64,000 nucleotides of DNA from Symbiodinium natans (lineage: Eukaryota; Sar; Dinophyceae; Suessiales; Symbiodiniaceae). This document shows positions 52,740 to 63,149 of the stretch, in pieces; position 1 is the first letter of the stretch, and each line of letters begins with the position of its first letter. The stretch covers positions 592,637-656,636 of the forward strand of contig CAJNDS010002125.1 in NCBI GenBank assembly GCA_905221605.1, given 5' to 3'. The position numbers and the translations under genes are program-made. Under the pieces are notes generated by a model. That model did no database searches. It saw nothing but the letters and a program-made list of their open reading frames with translations, and had not been told where the DNA came from.

Positions 52740-55700
52740 AGACTCCCTGCCAAGCATGGTTTCGGGTGGCCCAGGAGACATCGGGTCAGCTGCAGGATGC
52801 GGCTCTGAGGGAGAGCCGCTGCAGCTTGTGTCCAGAGGGCTGCGTCGTGGTCCTCTTGCTGGAGGTGGGGCTTGGTGATGGCACCAGTAGATGGATGCTC
52901 ATCAGGTCCGTAAGCCATGGCTGGGATAAACGTGGGTCTAGGTTTAGGGTTTAGGGTTTAGGGTTTAGGGTTTAGGGTTTAGGGTTTAGGGTTTAGGGTT
53001 TAGGGTTTAGGGTTTAGGGTTTAGGGTTTAGGGTTTAGGGTTTAGGGTTTAGGGTTTAGGGTAGGGTTGAAAGCTTAGGTCTCAAGGTTGCAAGTTTGCA
53101 CGCCGATCTCCAATCCAGGCCTTGGCATTCCCAGTGCAGCATGTCGATGCTGCGGGCTCAGCTGCGACATGCTGTGACGGCCGAAGTCTTGTTAACTTTT
53201 TCGATGCCCGTGGACATCGTCTCTCGTGTCCACGCCCAGGTGCGCCTCTGCTCTTCCTCGTTGATGTTCTACTTCCGTGCGAATGCGTACTTCAAGGATG
53301 TGGGAGGGCACTTTTTTTCGCTTCCTTTAAGGGTAGATCGCGTGTCGGCCTCAGGATTTTGAGCCGCACTGGACACTGGACTTGCGGGACAACCTCGCCC
53401 CGCTGGTCGGAGCCCACGGTCTGTTGCGGGATGTTGCAGGAATATGGCAGCGCAGCAACATGATGCAAACCTGCATGTAGCGGAGGTTCGGTGCCTTGGG
53501 GTGAAGATCTTTTGCTTTTGCTGCCGTTGCCAGGTGAATGTGAGACGGGGTCAGTGCGCAGCTGCGCGCGAGCGTGAGCTGCAGGTCGGGCACATGAGTT
53601 TCGTGGATAGAGTCAGGCGTGACATCGCTGCAGGGTCGAAGCCTACCTCAGTCACTTCCTCTGCCGGAACTGACATCGCGTCGTGGCCACGGCAGCTTGC
53701 CCCGTGAAGAGCAGGCGACGTGCTTTGACTTGCAGAGCCCCACATAGATGTACGCTGGTCAAAGCAGCTTCCCAGAATTTCCACTCTCTTGCGTCGCGGG
53801 TTTGCACAGGGTTTAGGGTTTAGGGTGCTGTTTGCCCATCCTTGGACGCGAGGCAGCTGTGCTCATCGCAGCGACACCGGCAATGCTGAAGAAGTACCAG
53901 CCCTTTATCAACCTCTGGAGATGCTATGCGCTTCGCCATGGGCATGCTTTTCTTCTCGAGACAGACGAAGGCACCATTGCTCTTTTGGAACCATGGGTGC
54001 ACACTGCACAAGCGTGGGACACCGAAGCACCTGTTAGACTTCGTGTAGCCCGTGAGCCTTGAAACAGGAACTTCTGAGATTCCCAAATGGCGCCACCGCA
54101 CGGCATCTTGCGTGTGAGTGGTGATTGGAGTGCCGAACTTCCTTCTTGGGAGTGAGAGCCCTTCCCCCATCTTAGCCCCCGGAGCCCGTCCGACGCAGAG
54201 AAGCTTCGGGTGAGGTCGAAATCTTCACTGCTTCGGTGGGCCTCAGAAGAAGGGCTCTTGCTGGAGCGGTTTGCCTGCCTTTCATGATTCTTCATGCCCT
54301 TGTCGCAGCTTGTACTCGTGGATGTTTCGCACTGGAGCCAGCTCCTTCCGACTCGTGGACCCTGTGGAGTTGGACCGTTTGCCTTTGTCTGTGGAGTCGC
54401 GCTTTCCGGTTGAGGAACGCCGTGTGGCTGGATCCCGCCATGACCGTTCGAAACCTCGAATGACTCACACTTGTCATGGCTCCCCCACCAACTCGCCAGA
54501 AGAGCCAGCCATACTGCACGTTCTGGTACGGCCCCACACCTTCGAGATCAAGAATGGCTTCACGAAGTTAAGTGTAGTCACTGCATCCCGTATTTGTAGC
54601 TGACCGAGCCTTGTATCGAGCTTGCACCAGGCGAAGCGCCGGCCCCGAACTGGCTGCGCTGGTACGCCGCCAGGCGGTATTTGCCGCTCTACGCAGCACT
54701 TCTGTCGCTCAGCTGAAGACAAGGAAAGTCATAACCCTAAACCCTAAACCCTAAACCCTAAACCGCGTCAGCTTGCGTGAGGTATTGGGGGGTCACATGA
54801 GCGATGGGGGCTGCGCCTTCTTGAGAGGCTCGTGGACCCTGACCAGATCATCGTGGCGCCTTGCTGGGACTTGTCAGCAGGAGCCTCGGATGCAGCATGC
54901 AGCTCAAAACAGCGGCAAACTCGTAGTCATCTCTGGATTCACGGGCAGAATGCCGGTTGGGAAGGCAGAATCCTCAACCTTTCAACTTCGACAGTCACCC
55001 CATACCCCCCCCCCCCGTTGTCGTGACCAAGATCATCGAGCTGGCGGGCACCTGGCCAGAGTGAAGCTTGGCACATCTGGGGCACCTGTGCCGTTGTCCG
55101 TTGTGTCATTGCTGCTTCAGCTGCTTCCTAGAAGCTTTTGTAGGCGTAAGTTCTTTTTCCAATTCCTTCCCGAATGCTCAGACGCACGTCGGCCGCTTCC
55201 TGATGTTGGTTTGCGCGACTTTGGGCGCGCGGCCCCTACAGAAGGGCTCCCGAACGCACTTGCTCTTGCGTGATGCGAAAGCCACGGTGAAGCCCTAAAC
55301 CCTCATCCTAAACCCTAAACCGTGAAGCAGGTCCGCAGACCCTGAACAACGGAGTGGCGCTTCTGCGGAACTCTGTGCGCGGCCGCTTCTTCCTTGAGCT
55401 GCTTCTCGAGAAGGCCTCTGCCCCAGAATGACAGAGAAGGGTTTAGGGTGTAGGGTTTAGGATTAGGGTTTAGTAGTTCAGGGTTTAGGGTTTAGGGTTT
55501 AGGGTTAGGGTTTAGGGAAAGCACTGGGGTTTGACCATGGGGGGGTGCCCCAGGCGCGGTGGTTTCAGACCATCGAGCGCGACCAGGGTCCGTTTGATGA
55601 GACAGTTCTGGAAGTGCTGGGGATGGAGGCCGGACCCGGGGTTTAGGGTTTAGGGTTTAGGGTTTAGGGTTTAGGGTTCAGGGAAGTTGGGCCAGTTGGG

Positions 55701-57128
55701 CTAAGGGACGGTTATGGCAGCCAAGGCCCAACTGCAGCGTGGCGAGCCTCGCCTGGGCTTAGGTGCTGCATGTGCTGCTGTTCACAGGAGAAGTGGTTTC
55801 TTGGGGCTTCTACTGGTAGTCTTAACTTCTGGCCGTATGGGTATTTCCCAAAATCGGGGTACCCCGTTTATACCCCAAACAGAATAGAATCCCCTTAACG
55901 CGGTATGGCGCATGCTTGTTGGCCGATCTTTGCGGCCTTCAAGCCGTGTAAGGTTGCCTATGATTCCGAGTGCGCGCAATACCTCTTCCCCAACCATCAA
56001 GGGCGACTTGCCAGCAAGTTGATGCCCTTACCATTCCCAAAGCCCTCGCGGAACGGAGGAACCACGAGGTCTCCCTCTACGCGTTGTGTTGGTGGAGGGT
56101 CAGTGAAGAACTGGCTGGTCCTTTTGGCGAGCGCAACTCCAGTGTCATCAGGCGCTGTTCGACGGTTCAGGAATGGCAACAGGTTGCAGCAGTTGTGGTC
56201 TCAAGGGCAGGAGCGAGGGTGTTGCATGAATTAGTACGCCAATTTGCTGCAACTATACCGATCCATGATGACAGTGATGACCAAGATGAGCTTTGTTTCC
56301 TGAAAGTGGATCGTTGCAAGTACGATGATGCTGGCCAACTGTACATTAATCTGGGACACGCCGTAACAAGCTTTATAATATGTATACAGATTCACATATA
56401 TATATATATGTGATATGTGTATGGAAATATGTATGGATATAAATATAGATAAAAAAATAAATATATATATATATATATAGTATTTATTATATAAAGTAAA
56501 TATTGCAAAGTAAATATTGCGCGGCAGATTCGTCGATCCGCGCGTCGCTGACATCAACCACGTGGTTGGTGCCAGAGGCTTGTCCGCTGCTTCGGCTGCG
56601 ATCGGCCTAGGGGTCTAGGGTTTAGGGTTTAGGGTTTAGGGTTTGGGGTGCTTACGCTGGTATGATCCCGGTTGCTGTTTCTTCGCCTCAGCCTAAGCCA
56701 CAATCAGGCTGCTCGCAGGTGTAGCACCCCCCTTTCCCCACCCCCACCCAGAAAAACAAAGGGGCCTCAAAGGAGCACCCTATCTAATACCCTCAACCCG
56801 AAGCCCTAAGCCCGAAAAATCTTAAACCCCTGAACCCTAAACCCCAAACCCTTAAAAACCTGAACCCGAAGCCCTGAAGCGCCTGAGCTCACGACCCGGA
56901 GCCCTGAACCCCTAAACCCGAAACCCGAAACCCGAAACCCTAAACCCTAAACCCTAAACCCTAAACCCTAAACCCTAAACCCTAAACCCTAAACCCTAAA
57001 CCCCCCCCCCCTGAGCTCAGGACCCGGCACTTCTTTACCACTTCGCGGGGCGCTCCAAGGACTGGGAGGCGATGCTGGCGACCTTCGGCCTGGACACCGA
57101 GCGCCGCTCGCCTCTCCAAACTCTGTGA
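52740..57128 (+). CDS. Glycosyltransferase-like (GT-A / GT34-type) gene, multi-exon
   Basis: Plus-strand exon islands resemble nucleotide-sugar transferases of the galactosyltransferase (GT34/MNN10-like) type. Best pieces: 53355-53439 (TLDLRDNLAPLVGAHGLLRD), 53845-53965 (KYQPFINLWRCYALRHGHAF, like the family's x-x-Y-A-x-x-H-G-Y), 54795-54890 (LVDPDQIIVAPCWDLSA), 55331-55428 (LNNGVALLRNSVRGRFFLEL, the N-x-G-V-x-L-L-R-N-S strand), 55554-55635 (IERDQGPFDETVLEVLG, the D-Q strand), 55953-56010 (VAYDSECAQYLFPNHQG), 56528-56608 (DPRVADINHVVGARGLS) and 57021-57128 (LLYHFAGRSKDWEAMLATFG, the H-x-A-G-x-x-K strand). It ends at a TGA at 57126-57128. The catalytic D-x-D exon was not located, probably between 53.97 and 54.79 kb. 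Acceptor and donor are unknown; Golgi residence would be usual for the family. Confidence 0.65.
52938..53065. repeat. Interstitial telomere-like array (TTTAGGG)n
   Basis: About 18 almost perfect units, the most homogeneous array on the right side of the window. Smaller arrays lie at 54730-54765, 55440-55515, 55640-55683 and 56610-56650 between glycosyltransferase exons. Confidence 0.95.
55838..55910. mobile_element. Family C element, partial (copy 7)
   Basis: It begins TGGGTATTTCCCAAAATCGG and continues through GGTACCCCGTTTATACCCC. The right arm is eroded. It lies in an intron of the glycosyltransferase-like gene. Confidence 0.55.
56395..56510. repeat. AT-rich microsatellite
   Basis: TA runs at about 56396-56410 and 56460-56480, with TTATTATATAAAG sequence, in the intron before the exon at 56528. 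Confidence 0.85.
56784..57010. repeat. Interstitial telomere-like array, degenerate then perfect
   Basis: It is mixed CCCTGAA, CCCGAAA and CCCGAAG units and then near-perfect CCCTAAA (56937-57003) ending in poly-C. The final glycosyltransferase exon starts only about 10 bp later, at 57021. Confidence 0.95.
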
Positions 57129-57490
57129 GCGTAAACTCTTTTTCAGTATTTTTTGTCATTAGTATTATTATTATTATTCTGATTCTTATTTTATTGTTGT
57201 GATTAGTATTATGATTATGATTCTTATTTTTTGTTGTTGTTATTAGTATTATGATTATGCCTTTGTAGAATGGTTTTTTGTTATCATGTAGTATATAGTC
57301 GATAGGATGACCTTTTGTTAAAAGTATACACTACATGTATATGTATACACATATATATATATTTCATATACCACATATCGTTCATAATATGTGAATAGAG
57401 ATGTAAGATTGCATGCGGTGCGTAACAATACACACATATACAATCTCCCATACGCTATCGTTTAGAACATATAGCGGTCAATGGAGACGA
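57129..57490. repeat. AT-rich intergenic region with simple repeats
   Basis: TTATTAT and TATTATGATTATG repeats to about 57265, then TA/CA-rich sequence with TACACATATAT. It follows the glycosyltransferase stop codon and may hold its 3' untranslated region. Confidence 0.6.
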
Positions 57491-57709
57491 AAGACCCTAA
57501 ACCCTAAACCCTAAACCCTAAACCCTAAACCCAAGGTCTTTGGATGTCTTTCGGGCTTCTTACCGTAGGGCCTGTCCGCGGTGCTCTCAGCCCGCAATGC
57601 TGTAGCAATCGACTCCACGGCTCTATGACTTTGGGTTTAGGGTTTAGGGTTTAGGGTTTAGGGTTTAGGGTTTAGGGCTCAGGGTTTAGGGTTTAGGGTT
57701 TAGGGTTTA
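57491..57709. repeat. Paired telomere-like arrays in opposite orientation
   Basis: CCCTAAA units at 57491-57532 and TTTAGGG units at 57632-57709, separated by about 100 bp of unique DNA. Confidence 0.95.
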
Positions 57710-57778
57710 CACTGAAACCAAGGAGCACGAACTTGTTTGGAAGTCTACAGCTACGTCGACAACAGGAGGGAGATGTGC

Positions 57779-58107
57779 TCAAGAATCGACAATCATGATA
57801 GCAAACTGAAAGGTGCTTTTTGATAGTGAAAGGCATCTATGAACGCTGAGTATTCTTGCAGGATCTCTCTGGAAAAGTGCGTTCCCGGTGGACCAGTTGT
57901 GCAAGAGTGTGAACCCCCAGAGGTAGTTTGTTGAGGCATTCTCTGCAAATATGCTGCCAGAGAGCAAAAAGGTGCGACAAAAGCATCCTTCACAGCATGC
58001 AGGTGGCACATGTGCTTGAACGCTGGGTTGAACATGAGCAGAATCCACAGGCAAGATGCCGCTGACCGCTGCCCCACTGCATCGCAGGCAGAGAGAGCAC
58101 AAGAGAG

Positions 58108-58110
<3 letters not shown>
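57779..58110 (-). CDS. Hypothetical minus-strand open frame
   Basis: A 105-codon minus frame reads MFNPAFKHMCHLHAVKDAFV further in and ends in QKAPFSLLS. A second overlapping minus frame is also open. No family is recognised. It may be real or may simply be a stop-poor region. It lies directly beside the (GA)n tract at 58095-58140. Confidence 0.2.
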
Positions 58111-58144
<34 letters not shown>

Positions 58145-58245
58145 AAGGAGGGCGGGGCGGCCCCCTCACAGGGGTCATACGCCTAGCACGCAAGCAAGAG
58201 GAGAGAAAGGGAGAAGCAGAGAGAGAGAGGGGGAGAGAGCAAAAA
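58095..58245. repeat. (GA)n-rich tract
   Basis: GAGAGA runs at about 58114-58140 and 58215-58240 in purine-rich DNA. Frames here read Arg/Glu or Ser/Leu repeats. Confidence 0.9.
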
Positions 58246-58419
58246 AGCAGCGAGACAAAGAGTGTGTGCGTGTGTGGCCGGTTCAGCAATATACCTGCGT
58301 GCGAACTGTAGCATGCTGCAGCTGCAAGGTCTTCAATACTCCGAGCAGCGAGCCCACATCATGCAAGGCATGTCATGCCGTGGTATCAACATTGTGCGAC
58401 TGAGACGGCGGTGTGGTGA

Positions 58420-59880
58420 TGGACTACGCGTATGGTGGAGGGCCCCTTCGTCTCTCAGCCAGGGCCCACCTTGCCTCGAAAGGACGTGCAACGATGTTGT
58501 GAGGGTTGCAGCAGTCGGTCCCAGGAGGTGGCTCAACATCTGGACCAGACTTTTTGCAGCATAGACCGCTGCTACATGGGCAGCTCCCCTAAGCATGAAG
58601 TGGCCAAGAGCAACAGCAACCGGCCATGTTCTCTGAAGAGAAGAGGGCATGAGACCTGTCTCCAAGGAGTCATCTCCGCCGGAGGAGTGTGGGGCTTAGA
58701 AGCATATCGGCGTGCGGTTGTAGGTTTAGGGTTTAGGGTTTAGGATTTAATTTATCTAGTTTCAGCTCGGCCGATCTTGCATTGGTATCAGGGCAGTGGG
58801 CCTGACGAGCAAGGCATCCTGTATGTGGGCCGCTCAGCGAGTCTTGCTGATTCCCAAAGCCTTGCGCTCGGTGCCGTTACAAGAGAGGACAAGCTGAATG
58901 CCGCCTCCGGTGGGAAAGCTGGCGATGGTTCATGGAGCTCCTACCTCGGATGTCGGCCTACACTCAACAAGTCCATGAGAAAGTAGGCACAACGGAAGAG
59001 TTTTCAACCGAGGCAACTGGGGCAAAGGCTCCATGAACTCGCAGAAGATCGTTTTCACTCCGGATCCGAAGAAGGTGGGTTGCGTGCAAGTCAAGTCGAT
59101 GCCCCTTAAGCCATCCGGCGCCAAGGGCTGCGCAGCGAAGCAGCTCTTCGATTGGCGTGCAGCACAGCTAGTACACCTCGGAACACTGCTTCAACATGTG
59201 GGATCGCTGTGGCCGACGCACCGCTGCTAGCAGGCTGAACGGTGAGAAGCAGGCCGGCATCGCTCCAGATGAGGCAAGCTCGTTGTCCCTGTCTTCAGAA
59301 GCTGAGCGCTGTGCGGGGGTAGGTTTGAACATGTTTGAACATAATTTGTGTAACTTTGATTACCCTTACTCCCCTATATACTCCTTATAAAGCCATAAGG
59401 AAATATTCTTTTCTGTGATGCATACGTTTTGCGTCTTCTTTGGCAGGTGTACTTGTTCGATGATCGCTGGGGAAACGCTGCGGAGATGGCCGAATTTGGC
59501 TTCAATGGTCGAGAGGCATACTGCAATACAGTTACATTACCCCCAGAGCATTAGTCCGCATTTAGGGTTTAGGGGGTTTAGGGTTTAGGGTTATTGTCGA
59601 CTTGACTGCAATGAGTGGCAGATATCTTGCACGCCGCGGGACAAGATGATTGGCAATGGCGTCGTTGGTTTGTGTGGAGCCCTCCTGCTGGGACCCCAGT
59701 CTTCATGCACTTGTACAGTTGCGGCGGTTGTGTCTGTGTTCTCTGAACTTGCGTCAGGTCTTGGATGTCCCTAGATGAGCAGGTTGCATCCATGCAGCAG
59801 CAAAAATGAGGCGCGAAATCCGCCGCGAGAAGGGGATCAAGACGTGCCAACAGTTGGTCGAGGAAGGCTTCTACAAATGA
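58420..59880 (+). CDS. HAD-like phosphatase gene, 3' exons
   Basis: Exon islands fit the middle and end of a HAD-like protein type. About 58421-58465 reads MDYAYGGGPLRLS. About 58535-58600 reads LDQTFCSIDRCYMGSSPKHE. About 59190-59330 reads MWDRCG and then EKQAGIAPDEASSLSLSSEA. 59447-59515 reads VYLFDDRWGNAAEMAEFGFN. From 59622 the frame reads ISCTPRDKMIGNGVVGLCGA. The exons at 59447 and 59622 join in phase as FNGRE/ISC through a GC donor at 59516, with a TTTAGGG array in the intron. D-D-R is the usual acidic motif near the HAD C-terminus. The last exon (about 59800-59880) reads IRREKGIKTCQQLVEEGFYK and stops at TGA 59878-59880. Motif I is missing here; the only candidate is the exon at 51004. 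Confidence 0.55.
59560..59592. repeat. Short TTTAGGG array inside an intron
   Basis: Four to five units lie in the 106-bp intron between the HAD-like exons ending at 59515 and starting at 59622. Because both sides are phase-matched, this is the best-defined example of a telomere-repeat intron in the window. Confidence 0.9.
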
Positions 59881-60059
59881 GCCCGGGCGCTGCAGAGGCA
59901 GCGCGCGATAGCGCGATAGAAGCCCGTGTTTCGATCACAAAGTTGATTGAAATGCAAGACAGACGTGCCGATAGTCAGGCGGAGCATTTTGAAAACGGCC
60001 CGAGATCTGTAGATATCATGGCTGGATTCCGCGGGTGGAATCCGAATCCACTACGCTCG

Positions 60060-61430
60060 GAAACGTAAAGTCTTTCTCCATCAGAATCAGTGGCGTCGGC
60101 AATTACTCGTAGCTCGCCGTCGATTTCGCATTAGTCTCCCCTTATCCGTTTTCTTCTAATTATCAGGAGTGGAACCACGGAGTCAGGGGCGGCCGCATGA
60201 ACTTATGCGGAGAAGAAACACCAAGATCGAGGAACCCAAGAAGCATGTCAGGCTCATATCAAATCGGCTTCGAACCCATCATTTTAGGACGCTTTGTGTT
60301 ATAGATGCAAATAGATTCTGTTCATCCTTTCACTTCCATCACCAGGAATCCATATTAATATGAATAGATTGAAGTGAATTGCAGGGATAAAAAGACTTGC
60401 TGGTTGGCTGGTTGGCTGTTGGTTTGTTTGGCTGTTGGTTTGTTTGGCTGTGGTTGGTTGGCAATGGTATCTTGATATCGCATACCTCGGTTTTTCACCT
60501 GGCATTGGTAGCCTGAGGTACGTGCAGCGTGCACACAAAATAGTTGCAGGAATTGGTAACCCTCTGCACCACTCTGGCAGCTTCTGGGTCCTTAGCCCGC
60601 ATCAGAGCTACATCCAGACCCTGCTTGCAGCGAAAGCATGTGTCCGCAAACTCCCATGCAGTAAGCATGAAGGTATGAAGTGGGCTGTGCTTTGTCCGGC
60701 GGTCATGCCCCAGAATGTGTTTTTCACATTCTGCGGAGGATATGCAGCGTGTTCTGCTTGTTGCAGCGCGGGCTCGTAAAGGAGTGCCCGCTATGAGGCA
60801 TGCAGGCGCGGGTTCTTCTCTCCACATACATGTCAGGAACCTTAGCGGTTTGAGTCTCATCGGAGGCTCTGGTGATGGTGAGGCCAGTGGCGAGGCCAAA
60901 GTAGTGGAGGGGTCCTATGGGTTTAGGAGCTTTGCCAGCTTTCGCTGCTTTTGCCAGGAGTACTGGCGATCAAGAGCTGCGCTGGCTGAGGCAGCGCTAT
61001 GCGCGCGCGCGCGCGCGAGACTGAGCGAGCAACGGTTTGCCTTGGGGACCGGTTGTGAAAGTGTTGGGGGCCAAGTCAATGACATTAGTGCTGGCGTGGT
61101 GTGTCGCATCCGACTCGTTGCTTGAACATCCACGTTTCCGAGAAAGGTTCCGGGAGGCAGAACACCACGAATTTGCGATTTGGTTTCACCATCTCTTCAC
61201 AATGGCTGCAGATTGGGGTCGCGGTCACAGCACGCAAAATGAGCCGACGTGTGGCGCAATTGTAACACTGTTGGGTGCACGCCCGTGGTACAGACCCCTG
61301 CATTCGAAATGTCGAAAGCCGGGTGCTCAAGTGGCCATTTCCATCCTTAGCTAGCCGTGGCTAGTCAGTACCAACACAGTCACAACCCACTTCACGCACA
61401 TTTCATTTCACGTTCAGGCACAGTCTACAA
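60060..61430. other. Unassigned region with weak coding signals
   Basis: Open frames occur on both strands. A plus frame near 60940-61050 (EYWRSRAALAEAALCARARA) continues toward one near 61140-61215 (FREAEHHEFAIWFHHLFTMA). A minus frame near 60690-60560 reads CFRCKQGLDVALMRAKDPEA. A TTGGTTTGTTTGGCTG-type repeat lies at 60395-60465. No family is recognised. Confidence 0.35.
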
Positions 61431-61545
61431 ACTCATTCGTTTCTCTTCAGCAAACTCAGTGCTCGTAGCCGTGCGTGGCACAGCCTCCGCAGATGTGGGC
61501 TATGCACGGCGATGCACTCATGTACTCTTGGATCCCCCGATGTGG
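61430..61545 (+). CDS. Possible lipase-type exon (weak)
   Basis: The frame reads YKLIRFSSANSVLVAVRGTA followed by SADVGYARR. The hydrophobic strand followed by V-R-G-T-x-S is like the strand and oxyanion region of class 3 lipases. The G-H-S-L-G nucleophile elbow was not found downstream, so this is only a hint. Confidence 0.2.
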
Positions 61546-62305
61546 AACGTGAGACCGTGGTTGCCTTAGAAGGAGCGCCCGGACCGAAGCTCCTTCAAGT
61601 TCACATTACTGTAGCATGTGCAGAACGAGCGTCAAGGATCTTATGCAGCGCGGCGCAGCTCCGCCATCGTCGGCCTCTTCCGAGGTTTGGGGGGTGGTTT
61701 GGGGGAGGTTTTGCGGGAGGTACTGCTGATTTTGGACTGTACGATTGCAATCGACCTCGTACTGTCAGGCAGCAAGTGGAAAGGTTGTTTGCTTGCATCT
61801 CAGCATCTGTCTGACGCCAGGAGAACAAGACCGCCAGTTAACGTCTCACCCGTGTGACCGGGGAGATAACACGCGGATCCTTGTGGTAGTTCTCCATGGG
61901 CTGCAAGCGTGTCCCCACCTTGAGGTGCTTCAAGGATCATGTTTGTGACAGCTGGGTTTCATATTTGAGCGTTTTAGTGCATGTCTGCCGCGTGTGAAAC
62001 ACGGAAGGGTCCAGCTTTTGCAAAGCTCCCCAAGCAAAAGCTGCTTAAAGTTGAAGCGTGCAGCAACAAAACAGTTTTCTGTAGAAGTGCTTGATTCAAT
62101 GCGTTCGTTCAGTCATGTGATGCGCATGCAGTGCTGTAGACTCCAATGTCCTCTACCATGGTCTTTTGTCCCCCTACTTGCTCTTCGCACTTCTCGGTCA
62201 CGGACAAGTTTTCGCATTCTGTTAGTGGGGACCCATGGCTCTTTTGAAAGGTGAGGAAGAGTCCTTCATACAAACGGTTGTGTGTTCCCTCAAAGTTTCA
62301 AAGAT

Positions 62306-62776
62306 GCGATTTTGGCAAATCATGCTGCTCTTGCTGTTGTCGCTTGCTTTTGTTCTTCCTTGCAACGCTGCGGACAACGATGAGATTGAAGATAGCGACG
62401 ATGAGCCGGCCGCTTTCGTGCCGGACAATGCCATAATCCTACCTTGGAGCGCTGAGGCGAAGAGCGGTTTTGTTTCGGACTGAGTTGTCTCCAGTTATCT
62501 TCAAGCTGTTGCGTTGGCTTGCCAGGGCTGGCTGCACCGCATGATGGTGCTGGGTGTATTTGTGGTCTGGGCTCGATTGGTGGAAAAGAACCACCAAGAA
62601 TTGCGATCTCTCCAAAGAATGCTGCAGGTGCAACCTTGAGCAACATCCCTTGCGGATTGTTGCTGTGTGCTTTTTGTGTGTCTGTGCTTCTACAGGAGTA
62701 TCGGAAAAAGCCGGACAAAGGCTCTGGAGGCGGCTCCAGCAGCTCCGGCGCCAAGCGACGGCATCGCGTGGCGTAA
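62306..62776 (+). CDS. Small secretory or membrane protein with signal peptide
   Basis: The first exon starts at ATG 62306 with an obvious signal peptide (MRFWQIMLLLLLSLAFVLPC) followed by an acidic stretch (DNDEIEDSDDEP). A middle exon, about 62525-62627, reads WLHRMMVLGVFVVWARLVEK, a second hydrophobic helix, and then a polar helix (NHQELRSLQRMLQ). The last exon starts after CAG near 62695 and reads EYRKKPDKGSGGGSSSSGAK, with a basic end and a stop at 62774-62776. The layout (signal sequence, acidic lumenal segment, one transmembrane helix, basic Gly/Ser-rich tail) suggests a small type I or ER membrane protein. No family is recognised. Exon junctions are estimates; the first exon could end anywhere before the stop near 62481. 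Confidence 0.5.
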
Positions 62777-63057
62777 CTGGTTGTGCGCTGCCACTTGGTT
62801 GGAGGGGCGCAACTTGCCTCGCGTCACGACATGACCTTCATCCTGCACAGCACTAAAGTCTCTCCACCTCATGTAGCAAACTTGCGCACTGCTGCGGAGA
62901 CAGCCTTCAAAGTTTGAGCGTGTCACATCCGAGCCATTTCGACATATACGCTCGCGAAAACCAGCTTCCCAAACAGCCAAACAGCCTAGGTAAAGTGTGA
63001 ATGCACGTACGGATGCATGATGCCATCCCAGGCCCAACGCAGATTGCTTTGCAGCAG

Positions 63058-63140
63058 CTAATGATCGCGCCTATTGGTCGCCAGATGGATCCAAGAAACC
63101 GAAGACGGAGAAGTACCAGTTGCTTTGCCGAGCCAGCTAG
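63058..63140 (+). CDS. Possible terminal exon
   Basis: After GCAGCAG the frame reads ANDRAYWSPDGSKKPKTEKY and stops at TAG 63138-63140. It looks protein-like but has no recognised family. Another plus frame is also open across it. It could be the end of an unrecognised gene in 62.8-63.1 kb. Confidence 0.3.
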
Positions 63141-63149
63141 GTGAATTCC

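Noticed and set aside
5399-57709. A chromosome end (true telomere)
   Set aside because: Arrays are short, in both orientations and interleaved with coding islands over more than 50 kb.
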